From contig NC_031497.1 of the NCBI RefSeq assembly GCF_000237925.1, forward strand, positions 9,171,675 to 9,235,674: DNA of 64,000 bases, in the 5' to 3' direction. Shown here in pieces: positions 11,568-22,690 of the stretch. How positions within the stretch are numbered: the stretch's first letter is position 1; each line of letters opens with the position of its first letter. The translations under genes were made by a program, and so were the position numbers. The notes under the pieces were generated by a model. It did no database searches and had not been told where the DNA came from. It saw nothing but the letters and a program-made list of their open reading frames with translations. This stretch comes from Schistosoma mansoni (taxonomy: Eukaryota; Platyhelminthes; Trematoda; Strigeidida; Schistosomatidae).

Positions 11568-13952
11568 TTATTATTCACAACACGTTGTGCCAACTTCGCG
11601 TATCATCATAGCCATTTACCTAATGTTTATTGAATTTTCTATACGAACTATTTTTACCTTAATAATTCAACTATTTATTTGGACCTATGTCCTCTTTCCA
11701 CCCCAACACTCTAATTTTACAATTAAACACCGCAGTCAATCAGTTTCCTGACCTGTGATGTGATAGCTGCTGGATCTATTAATCTTGTTATTTCGGGAAG
11801 AACTTACATAAAAACCAGATATCCCAACTGGAAAAAAATTCAAATTTGAATTGACAAGTGAACCATTGCTAGGTTATCGTGAACATAGCCTGCCAATGAT
11901 TCAGAGATCAGCGGGAAGCTGCCAAGTGAACGCGACTAAAGTTGTTTAAAAGGTTCTAGATATCGGAGTGTCCGCAGGGGCTTTTATGACTTCAAGGTCA
12001 TGGCCAGAATTTTCAAGTCTTGAGCATACTGAAATATTACACTTCGAATGTAAGAGTCATAGTAGTTGTAGTTCATGATTGGTCAAGTTTAAAAAACTAA
12101 CTCATGTTTTATCCAACGAAACATAATATTCTTCGTAGGCAGAAGCTTAGATCTACCCAACATGGTGCGAATTTGCACCACTCTGCTGACCAACTACTCT
12201 GGAAAAAATCTTCGTATCATCGATATGGAAATACCTTCATTTACCACAGCAGTCCTTCCGTGAGAATAAAATCTAGGATCATACAATTGTGTCTGGGTAA
12301 AATCAATACTTAATAAAATTAAATTTCCTCAAATACTGAGGTCCCCTCTAATAACCTTGAAAATTACTTTATCGATTCAGTCGGTCACTAAACAACAAAC
12401 ATTGACGAAATGCATATGATGCTGAGACTAGGATTCAGGCTATAGAATCAGGACTTAGCGTTATGATTTAAGATAACAACTGACCCTGGACATCTAGAGT
12501 TCAGGATTTAAGGTTGGAACTAAGTTTAGAACTAATACATAGTGTTTATGATCTAAAGAGCATTTAACTCAATCGTCGACTCGAATCTTAACCATATCCT
12601 CATCCTAAAATCTAATTGTAATCACAACTATAAATCCTTAATTCTCCATCCTCATACAAAGTTCTAATCCTCAACCATAATACTAAATGTTACCCTGATC
12701 TCTAAGCTGTACGGCAGTTCAAAACAGCAACAGTAGCCCTAAAAGCTAATCCTCAGGTAGCTAGTGATGGTTTCAGTACTAAAGCAGTTTAAGCTATCTT
12801 CCTGGATTGGAACATTTATAATATGGTCAACCGGTAGCAATTCCTTGCATAAACCTTCGACTCCACCACCGGTAGACGACAGGTTATGTACTTCATGACT
12901 TTAAAACGACGTGCACGTCCGTATTTAGCTTGCACTTATAGCTCAGCTTTATCAGTATTCGGAGAAACATTGTTTTGAATCTTACTTCGAAGGTAAAACG
13001 TAACATCCCTTTAAACAGTATGTCTAACTACTTCATACTTTTAGTGTATATTTGTTCCATTCTCCCCACGTGTGACTAGTGGGGAAGCTGAGAAAAAGTA
13101 GTAGATTCCACACCCCACTTCACCTAATTCTGTCGAACCAACCGTGTATTATCATTACCCCCACACCCAGTGTGGCACATGCTGCTGAACGAGTGGATTT
13201 TTTTAATACACCCTATAACACATTGTTCAATCCTCACCCGTGTTTACAATTAGACCCGGCCTACTCTTGAGCATGGTAAGTTTTTCGTAAAAAATGGCGG
13301 AAATGCCATACCTTCAAATACTAGTTTTGTGGGTTAAATGTAGTTACTAATTTGTCTAATTTTAAAGCGAATTCGTTAGATGTAACTCCTTACCATTAGT
13401 TTTGTTGTTCCACAACTAGTGCACAGGTTGTCTAGTCAGTTCTCACACATTCTATGTGATGATTTGTTATCATACACCATGTTCTGCAGACATTTTCGGT
13501 AAGAAGTAAAAGCATATCTCTAGAACTTCTTGCAAGAGTATGAGTGATGATGTAGTTCAAAATACCTATGTCGTTAGACTTCTCGAGTAAGTCATACTTA
13601 TGTGCTGAAACTCCTTTTTTCGTTTCGACGTCCTACCTATCTTTTACCTTGTCGAATATCTGCTCTCTTTTAATCCTTTACTGTCTTCTACCTCCGTGTT
13701 GATTGCCTATTGTTGGCATTCGTTCTCCGTTTCTTAGTTTGCCCTGCAAAATTCCTGCTCATGTTTATTTTAGTGTCAATCTTAAATCACTTTAATGTAG
13801 TAATCAAACTAGTTATCATGGTAAATTTGCTATTTCTTTGAAACCAACTGCGTCAGTACAGTGCAAAATAATTACTTAGTGTCCAATATTATCATTTTCG
13901 ATTTCTCGGCTTGAAGTTTTTAAAATAACTTCACTAAATAGAATACCTATTC
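11568..13952 (-). repeat. Arm 1 of a 2.4-kb inverted duplication
   Basis: This 2,385-base block is present again, reverse-complemented and almost base for base, at 26570-28954. By reading the two I find only scattered single differences over the stretches I compared. Both copies end at the same points: an ATT/AAT-repeat end (11568 here) and GAATACCTATTC (13952 here). The trinucleotide end suggests the 3' tail of a retroposed element lying on the minus strand in this copy. Short frames inside (for example 12104-12313 and 13079-13270) have no recognised product. Confidence 0.9.
12420..12720. repeat. Degenerate GGATT/AATCC-rich tract inside arm 1
   Basis: The left half is rich in short units such as aggattcagg, aggacttag and aggatttaagg; the right half (after about 12590) has the opposite strand sense (aatcctta, ctaatcctca, catcctaaaa). 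It looks like a decayed minisatellite with a strand switch in the middle. The same tract is in the other arm at about 27800-28105. Confidence 0.45.
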
Positions 13953-14711
13953 TTAACTAAACTTACTACGTACTATTTACCTGATCACAGTTTTTAAACA
14001 TCATATAGAATCAATAAAAATCTAGTCTTAACTTATCTAGACATCTGAATGTTTTTAGGGAAGTGTTCTGATATAAAGGTGACTAAATTAAGTCGGCAGG
14101 AAACAATTCTTAGTACTACTTTGCTAATAGCTAAATAACAGGAAAAGTAAGTTTGAGATGTGTAGTCCCGCCTTAGCTACTAATGACTGCTTCTCCAATT
14201 ATTTGTCCTTTGTCAACCTTCATTTTCATCGACCCGACAACAGTACCAACTAACATTTTTGGAGCGGATATATAAGGGCTTACAAAACCATTTCCATAGT
14301 AATATTAGGTGAATAAATGGTAGCTGACTTTGTTGGTTAATATATAAGTCCCACTGTTCTTCGAGTAAATAGGTGTCTTATCGTACTATGGTGTCTCCAA
14401 CTAATCCTAGGTTTCAATGCCCACAAATATGTCATCTTATCATATGGTCCACACATTAAGATAAGTTAAATTTCAGTGAAGTTCTTATACTACCAAAAAG
14501 TATAGGTGAAAGTCGACTGTGTTAACAAGCCGCCACTGATATGGTGCGAGTGTTTTATTGCGGCTCTGGGAGACGACTTGCTCATAAAAACTAGATTCTA
14601 TTGATTTCCTAACGATAACATCCGGAAGCCTCGTGTATGAGAAATCTCTTAACCCATATGTCGCTCTGTTTTAATAGACTAACAATTAAATCGTCTCCCA
14701 CATCGTAAAAT

Positions 14712-14743
<32 letters not shown>

Positions 14744-14755
14744 ATCATTCCCTCG
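13953..14755. other. No recognised gene; short TA microsatellite at 14711-14743
   Basis: Sequence between arm 1 and the interspersed repeat at 14756. Only short frames, plus an alternating TA/CA run at 14711-14743. The upstream exon or exons of the ATG10 homologue may lie here or farther left, but none could be supported. Confidence 0.3.
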
Positions 14756-15290
14756 GACGCGCGCCCAAATGCCCTGGTACGGCCGAGAGTGGGTAGAGGC
14801 CACCCTTCCTCTCGAAATGCTCTCACACGGCCACGCGTATACAGCCTCTGCCAGGGGAGTCCTACTCACTGCCTTCTCGTGGCATTACTGTTGTTTACGA
14901 AATTGAGAGGACAAAAAGCGAATGTCTGGAGCTTTAACCGGGTCGGTGGACATGGAAAGTTCACCTAGGGGAATTGGAAAACCCTGATTCCAAACCAATG
15001 GTGCACATGGGCTACAGTATCCTGAGGGAACTAATGGCGTATGAACCAATCGTTGGTCACTGGCTACCATGGGACTGCATCTCCTTACGATGCTCCACTG
15101 CCTTGTGGATCAGATCTTTAGGTCAAAGGCGCCGGGTGTGGTCTCCTAAGAAAACCACCTTCTTCGGTTTGGGCACCTGGGTAGTATCACATCCCTCACA
15201 CAAATCAAATGAGATTTGTGTGGCGCATATGTATCTGGTGTTTTCTTATAACAATATTTATGTGTTTAAATAAATAAAATAAATAATATA
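14756..15290 (+). repeat. 0.52-kb interspersed retroposed repeat, copy 1
   Basis: Matches the copies at 41248-41766 (plus), 55561-56090 (minus) and 32680-33255 (minus). Landmarks in order: atgccctggtacggccgaga, ctctgccaggg.agtcctac, cgaaattgagaggac, aaccctgattccaaaccaat, gtgtttaaataaataaa. It ends in an A-rich TAAA-type tail, as expected for a non-autonomous retroelement copied by a LINE. Open frames inside (for example 14974-15273) are conserved only because the copies are young, and no protein family is recognised. Confidence 0.8.
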
Positions 15291-15604
15291 AAATTACAGA
15301 ACATCTTAGTAAAATCTGAAAACCATACACTAAATACTTCATTTGCAATATGTCAATCAGTCGTAGTGTTGCCGAAAAATTAGAAGCCACTAGTTAAAAG
15401 CTGTGCAAAACATTCTTCGAAATTATTAACAATGATGCTAATACACCTGTTCTTTTTCGATACCTATGTTTCTCGTTCTTGTGGATTCTACAATTCCTTA
15501 CACTAGTTAATTCCATTTACGAAGTGAGGCAAAATTCCGTTTATCCACCCATGTCTTTTAGTCAGAGAAGTTAACCATCAATTCTCATGTTCCTTGTTTT
15601 TTAG

Positions 15605-16190
15605 GAATCATCAAAATGGTCAACTCACATTAATGGCATATAAAGATGCTATTCAAATCTTAAAAAACAATTTGATCTGTGATTGTGACAGTGGTGGTGA
15701 ATGGTTTATTGATGAGTTTGTCGGATATCCTGACGAATTGGAAATGGTCTACAGAAAGCCAATACTGCTTGGCGAATCAAATACCAGCCGTTTACTAACA
15801 AGTGAATCTTTATTGTCGGATGAGATTTTAGCAGAGTATCGTATAGTTTTCAGCCATAGCTATCAAGTACCTGTTCTTTTAATGCGTTTTCAGACAAAAA
15901 GTGGCCGTTCATTACATCATGACAAATTATGGAGTGAAAATTTCCGTTCATCTGTGTTTCCTCTTTCTGAAGTACCACTACCCCTACATGCCCTTAGTGA
16001 AATCGAACATTCACACCTTGGAATTCCGTTTTATGAGTTTCATCCTTGTAAAACTGCAGATCTCATGAGGGAAGTATTTTATTCACAACCTACTCAACTT
16101 AATAATCCGGTGAAATACATGATTATGTGGTTAAGTTTAATCGCTTCTCCATTTGGACTTCATCTTCCACAAAAATCGATACCAACATAA
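15605..16190 (+). CDS. ATG10: ATG10-like E2 conjugating enzyme (main or only coding exon)
   Basis: Autophagy E2-like enzyme that links the ubiquitin-like ATG12 to ATG5 in the cytosol. The exon begins after a ttgttttttag acceptor (first base 15605) and runs open to TAA. An in-frame ATG at 15633 would give 185 residues, close to yeast Atg10 (167) and human ATG10 (about 220), so this exon may hold the whole protein; an upstream coding exon cannot be excluded. Family landmarks, numbered from that ATG: HSYQVPVLLMRF (75-86), HSHLGIPFYEFHPCKT (127-141) with Cys139 in the HPCKT motif that carries the catalytic cysteine, and YMIMWLSLIASPFGLHLP (162-179), the typical C-terminal signature. A possible ATTAAA polyadenylation signal lies at 16286. 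Identity is inferred from these motifs. Confidence 0.88.
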
Positions 16191-17829
16191 ATCTTTGATA
16201 AGATCTCTAATACCTCTCAGAACTTATGTATAACTAATAAGTTTCTTATTGTATTCATATTTTGTAAATTAATCTATTTTCAGTTATTAAATTAAAATGT
16301 TGTCTTCACATTGCCCTTGTCTTTAGTTATTTGGCGATTGAATTGGTCTACAGTGTGAATTTTTCATTTCATTTATTAGCAAAACAATAATAATATTTTC
16401 TTTCACTCGTATTGTTGAAGTTAGCCTTCATTTACGTTTTCAGACGTAAATCAATGAAGTATATGGACTTTAAACATTCAGTTTAACATAATATTAGTAG
16501 AGTAGTACAATGACTTGTGGTCAAACGGTAATATACTGAGTGACATGTACACTTCACACTAAGTAGCTTTGAACTTTATGCTGTGAGGACTGGTTCTGAT
16601 GGTTGCGATTTTCAGCAATACAGTAAGAACAAACTAGCTGTTCACACAAAGATTGAAGAATACGTAGTTTCTTCTTAAAAGGAAAAAATCTCAATAGACT
16701 TGAGGCTCTCTAGTCGTATCAACAAACAACTAATGTTCGAATCAAATGATTTCACTATAGGAAAGCTATGACAGAACAGGCGACCTATAAAATGTCATAA
16801 CTTCAGTTTTCTACTGATTAAAATATTGAAACTGTCATCGTTTCCTTATTGTATAATTTATTCTGTAGTTGGGTCGACTTCCAGTTTTCGACTAAATGTT
16901 AGACGGGAATTCGGATTAACATATCACTACTGAATACTAAGTAATTTGATTATCTATTGTAGAAAACCATCAGGAAGATTGTGACTAAAGGGCTTTCTCA
17001 AACCAAAGCTGTATTACCTTCACATTTCCTATTCCACTAGATTTCTGAACAAAACATTTTTAGCTTTACCTCATTTTACCTGTTCTTTTTGAAAGCTTCT
17101 CGTCTTACATTTTCGATATGATTCAGTTTAACTATTTTACAAACTTTTGTTTCATTTCATTAACAGCAGATTTTTAGGGAATAAGTGCTGATATCCTCAT
17201 TGTATTGATTTTTGGGTTCTGGAAATTCATATTAGATTATTGTGTGATACAGAGTGAGTCCCTGTTTGACTCATTGATATTACTCATCTATGCGGAATAC
17301 TGTGAACTAAGAATAGAGAAATTAGTGAAGTCCACCGCTGTGTTATGTTACATATTTCACTTATTCATCTGTCATGTGCGCGAAAAAGCAATTATGTAGC
17401 CTTCGATTTGTCAACGGAAATCACCAGATTTGTTTCGTACAACTGTACTAATTAAATAGTACACTTTGAACAACCCACGTACGCTTGGTCTGTAATTCAC
17501 CTTCCGGTCACGTAAGAAGTAAAATACGCCATGATCACTTTCGTCAAAATAGTGAATAAGATCTAGTTACATATCACTTACTCTAGTGACATTATTCGGT
17601 CTAGAGTTTTATATCATTTAACTAGGTGATTCATAAGGCAATATTTGGATTATTTCTATCTTTGAAGTCAATACCCATTTTAAACTTTTCATGATTATTA
17701 GTACAGCTATTTGCACGTTTTTGGCTGTAAAAATATTAGTACCTCATGATATTCAAGTTTGTAAGTTTAAATGCATTTATCTGGATTTTTTGCAACTGTC
17801 AAAAAGCATAAATAGGTTTTAGTAACAAT
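16191..17829. other. Intergenic or 3' flanking sequence, no gene recognised
   Basis: AT-rich sequence between the ATG10 stop and the 3' end of the SMKR1-like gene. Short frames such as 17205-17399 have no splice sites or family motifs that I can support. The two genes converge on this stretch. Confidence 0.4.
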
Positions 17830-17835
17830 TTTATT
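17830..17835 (-). promoter_or_regulatory. Candidate polyadenylation signal of the SMKR1-like gene
   Basis: AATAAA on the minus strand, about 145 bases past the stop codon at 17978-17980, followed by T-rich sequence. Position and spacing are right for a 3' end; no direct evidence of use. Confidence 0.4.
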
Positions 17836-17977
17836 TGCACATACTATGAAAAAAGCTATGAAATAAACGTCATAAACAACAGAAATTATCAGTGAACATA
17901 AATAAATAAGTAAATAAATAAAGGATAATATCTCAGTGGAAGCATCTTGTATGATGTTTAATGGTACGTCAAGATAT

Positions 17978-18235
17978 TTATTTTTTTCTCTTCTTTCTCC
18001 CTTTCCGCCTACCCTTACCTCCTTTTGGTTTTAACTTTGACCAACAAAAACCGCGGTACATCAATGCACTTGGTGCATTGTGCGCAATGTAGTATAAGTT
18101 TTCCATGGCACATAGGCTCATAATATCAATTTCACGTTTAGGCTTTTTCTGCCGAGATGAACGACCTTTGCGTTTACCCTTCACAGATTTTCTCTTAGTT
18201 CCTTTCTTAAGTTTTTGTTTTCCTTTCGCTTTTGG
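17978..18235 (-). CDS. SMKR1: Small lysine-rich protein resembling SMKR1 (last coding exon)
   Basis: 85 codons plus TAA. The exon starts at 18235 after a gatttcag acceptor in phase 0, so the initiator ATG is presumably the end of an upstream exon. Basic N-terminal stretch (PKAKGKQKLKKG, RKGRSSRQKKPK), then the conserved core EIDIMSLCAMENLYYIAHN with RGFCW, then a lysine/arginine/glycine tail ending RKKRKK. From memory, vertebrate small lysine-rich protein 1 has the same plan: a basic head, a VDILSPAAMLNLYYIAHN-type core, RGFHW and a KGKKG-rich tail. Length is close to the vertebrate protein with a longer tail. The function of the family is poorly known. Convergent with ATG10. Confidence 0.8.
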   Translation of the reverse strand, partial: PKAKGKQKLKKGTKRKSVKGKRKGRSSRQKKPKREIDIMSLCAMENLYYIAHNAPSALMYRGFCWSKLKPKGGKGRRKGRKKRKK

Positions 18236-21200
18236 CTGAAATCAATTTTTAACCAGGTTTATGGTTAGTCAACGTCTGACTTTCTAAATGCATGATCAAG
18301 CTTTATTTACTTGCTTAACTCTCAACTAAATAAACGTGATGCTTTTCTTCTATAAATGACGTGAATTCTCAAATATTAGATAAGTCAACTTATAAATTTC
18401 AGTTCTGTCCTATGTCAAGAGTCTAGATGATTGTTAGTGTTTTCAGTTCTCTAACAACAAACTATCTTATAAATTCATCGTGTCCTATTATTTAACTGTT
18501 TAGTTTAAATCGACTCGAGAAATGTAACTGAATTTCATAGTGTATTGTTGTTATTTACATGATCTGGGTAGCGTTTAAGGCTGCATACAATAATCATGCA
18601 GTTACAATCATCTTATTCTATTCTCTAATCACGATTTAACATGGCTCTGACCACATGTTTAAAAGAAGCTAGTAATTGAAGACTTATCATGAAATAAGTC
18701 AACAGTGTCCATGTCATTCTAATTCAATTTACAGATGTGATGTAGTGTTCTGTAAACAATTTTGAATTTGAACGGAAAGGATGATCAAATTTAGTTCCTT
18801 TTCCTCATCTATTAGGTTTGAAAGCAACTCTTTGCTGAGCCTTATGGTGACACATAAATCATATCGTTTAAAACATTTTCTGGACGAGAATACTTAACAT
18901 CACGAAAGTTCAGTCCTTATCAATAATTTTAATTAGACAGTACTCAATTCATTGTAAAAGGTCGTGAAACAGTACAATAATTGACTGGTATAGTTATTCC
19001 TCTTCAACGATTGTCGATGAAAGTTTGCGCAAATACATTTGTTTAAAGAAGACAGATCAAGTTTGATTGTTATCGACCAATGTACCGTGTCATGTGTATT
19101 TGGCTCACGAGGAACAAAAATTATTAGGAGGAATCTAGTATGTTTAGTTAATAATAAATCTTTTTTAAATCTTTTAATTTCAATCCCTAGTATTTAACCT
19201 GAGGACCCGGACTTCACTCATTTAACTAGCTGAAAGTTTTGTCATGGAAAATTGAGGATATTTATGTTTCTGAAGACTGTTTGGTAATGTACTAGCATCT
19301 GAGAACAAAGTATTTTGCTTTAAATTCTTATTATGTTCATCTAGTACGACTGCCTCCTAAACATGGCATAAATAATTCCAAGTAATATATTCAGTAGGTA
19401 GTGTCGATCAAATAAGGAGACCACCTCTCAGGATTATGTTACACGACCAGGTTTCTCACCTGCCAATGTTATTAGGACAGTTATGAGGTTTGTAGTGCCC
19501 CTCAAAATAACAAATCGAGTTCAGTTTCAAAAAAACTGTAGTAGAACTCTCTTTTCATAACTTCGTAATAGTTTTAAGATCAAACTTATAAATTGCCAAA
19601 TAAAAAGTGTAAACTAATTTTCTTGACTAAATAAGGCTGAGATTTGATTTGTGGTATATGTTCGACTTACCATTTTATATTAGTTTGTACCAAACATTAT
19701 GTGGATTTGTATTCCCACCGACACTGAAGTCGTGGTAACTGTATTTGTGAAAATAACAAACAAATTTTCATAAAATCCTGCTGTGAACATAAAAATTTCA
19801 ATAGCATTTTATACAAGTGTTTCGGATGTAGTAAATTTTGTGATTGAGGAGTCTGGATAGATAGTTTCAGCTTTCTGATCTGATCAAGTCATTCATAAAG
19901 ATCACTTCGTCGTAAAGCTATATCCCAAAAGTTCGTCGTTCTCAAGTATGTAGACTTAGTCTCTTAAAACCCAAAAAACGTATAGGTTCCCTACATCCTT
20001 TTTGTAACAACATTTTGGTTTCTGGAATCTTCTGTATTGAGCGACCTTATCCTTGGCTGACTTCATTTGGTTTAATTGGCGTAACCTAACTTTGGTGGGA
20101 TAAATATTTTAGATTATAATCGCTAGGTATGTTCATTGTTATATACAGTCATCTCACTTTCTGACCATTTGACAATTGATATTTTTACCTTTTCGACAGC
20201 AGGTTATTCCTGAGTCGCTAGGTATCATTTTACTGATTGTGAATTAAAAACTCCCTATTTTGATTAACTTTTTGTTCTATAGTTGATCTTACAAGCTTTC
20301 TGATTTCAAAAAAACTGTACTCAGTGCAGAAAACATAGTTCATGTATGTTCAACTTAGTTTATACATATGTTTATATATTTAACACCATTCCTGGTCATC
20401 ATTTTGTGAGGATTTTTTCACCACTATTCATAACTTATCGAGTAGTATTGAATTTCGATTTGCCTAAACCAAGATGCGTCACGGCTCATGTTTAATGATG
20501 ACTTTAGGTTTACGTCGGATGCTTCTACAAAGATGATAATGAATGATCACTGTTGTAGAGCCGAATCATGGTTGACTTCTGGATATGGTTGTTCACTATG
20601 TTGAATACCTTCTTTACGTAGCCTATTTGATATCCTTTTTCGCTCTCTCGAAGTTAATGATCTCGTGATTGACGCTGAATTTTTTATGTATCGTTAGTAG
20701 AAATTAACCAGTCTACTGTAAGTCTAAGGTTTCTTAACAGATTCTGTTTGCAGGTTATCCAAAATAGCTGCCTCTTTGTTTTCCAGATCATATATAACTT
20801 GTGTAATAATAGTATTCCTGAGAAATTTACGGGGCCAATTATAGAATATAAAATGCTTTATCGTTAAAGTTAGGTGTTAGATAAATAACTAAAGTTGAGA
20901 TTCCTGAACACATCGCCGATCACGAGCGCATAAAATTCTGTCAGGATACCCGTTATTTCCGTTCTTTTTAAGGACAATATACGACGGGGTTGTCCATAGT
21001 CTGCTAGAACTAAAGATGACTTACGAGTACATCATGCGATTGAATTCGTCTCTTAACGTTTTTTATGGTGCTCAGCCTTGAATGGTTTCCTTAAACATGA
21101 TGTGTGACACTTCTGGCTACACACACCAAACGCGACTGTTATCTGTAGATTTAGGAGCTCATATAAGGTAATAGTTAGAATTATTGATTATATATGTTTC

Positions 21201-22369
21201 TGACATAATTAGCATTTATTGCTGATAACCACTCCTCTTATCTGTTTGAAAGAAGCCAGGCTGTTGTTGTAGTACGTTCATATTTAGATCACGGAAAATA
21301 ACAGTTGGAGCGTGGGGTTATGATGTCCAAGCAAACAATACAGTAAACATCTAATGAAGGATAACAAGGAATATAGTGGCTACGCAAAATAAGGAAGTAA
21401 GCAAGTACTTTATCTATAATGCTTGGACGTTATCGATATGTTTTTGACCAAATGTTATCTACCAAACACATGTTAGTACGTGTAATCTCCACTTTACAGG
21501 CATGGTCAGTAATTTACAACATGGGTTTACTTATGGGTTATTGCCGATGTGGGGTTAATAAATAAATGAACCCAACTAAAATAGGTGACATTATCCACGC
21601 AACAAGTTAGCAGATAATTTTGTGTGTTTTTGCCGTATTAACTGTTCATCTTTTTTAGAATCTGTTCAAAAATATCACCCCGTACAAACTGTAATTTTGA
21701 TCATAGCACATCTATTCCAGACTTCCCATCCGCTTGTTAGAATCATGGTACTGCTGAGATGTTATTCAATACGACTGTTTGAGAAGTTCACAATTGTTAT
21801 AGAGTGATGATTAAAAAGTTTCTGATATAAACTACCGCCTTGGCAAACACGTACATTAGGCTTGCTTTCGATGTGCAATAGGAAGTTCTATGCGTATGTG
21901 ATGCTGAAGAATGGAGATACAAAGAAGTACCAAGGCACTTGGATACAAATAAACACCAACGCTTAACTGTTTGTAGAGGAAGAGACGTGGGTGTGGTAAA
22001 TAAGTGGATAAACTTCATAAAATCTGTTATTATTAGAATAAGTTGTCGCAGAAGTCTTCAGATAGGGAAATACAGTAATAAAAGACAGCTAATCGCGATG
22101 TGTAACAATGTGTAACGGGTTCGAATGATGACGGGAAAGTTGTAATTAGAATCAGACAGGCTTTTCAGTAAAATTGAAAATGAGATGATAAAAAGCAATG
22201 TTTAGGGACGCTAATAACTATATCTTTTATTGCGCACTATTTTTTCCGTAATAATCTAGGCCGTAATGCAAGAGCCTGGGTTGTCGTCGGCTTATGTTAT
22301 ACTACTGGAATAGCGAAGTCGGCATAAAAGTGGAAAGATGAGTCTGGGTAGCGGGTGTAGAAAAAATTA
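18236..22369. other. Long AT-rich stretch with no supported gene
   Basis: About 4.1 kb, probably containing the first intron and first exon of the SMKR1-like gene. Only short frames without splice-flanked family motifs. I see no repeat strong enough to name. Confidence 0.35.
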
Positions 22370-22690
22370 AACATCACTGACAGATTGTCTCATTCTCAAT
22401 CATAAAAAGCTTCAAACAACCGAAAAGTTCTACCCCACAAATATGGGTGAATTGAAGCTATCTCCCTCAACATCAATGATTGCTGGTCAGTGACTTCACT
22501 CTCCCTTCTTTTTTGATACAAAACTCTTTTAAGTTAACTTTTAGATAGGAGGAAGGGAAGAGTTACTAACCAGCAAACACTGATGGTAAGGGTGAGGATT
22601 TCAATTCACCTACGTTTGTGTGGCAGAACATTTTAGTTGTCTTCGAGCCTTTATGATCAATATTCCGAGAATTATTCAGTGATACTGTAG
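22370..22690. repeat. Long imperfect hairpin (foldback), arms of about 155 bases
   Basis: The left arm (about 22370-22525) pairs with the right arm (about 22540-22690) around a centre at 22531-22540 (aagttaactt). Matching pieces in order, left arm against the reverse complement of the right: tcactga/tcactga, caatcataaa/tgatcataaa, aagcttcaaacaac/ggctcgaagacaac, ttctaccccacaaat/ttctgccacacaaac, ggtgaattgaa/ggtgaattgaa, tgctggtcagt/tgctggttagt, ctcccttctt/ttcccttcct. By eye roughly 70-75% of positions pair. It could be an aged foldback transposon/MITE or a hairpin RNA source. Confidence 0.7.

Noticed and set aside
12104-12313. 69-codon frame identical in both 2.4-kb arms (also 28209-28418)
   Set aside because: Identity follows from the recent duplication; composition and lack of motifs give no sign of a gene.
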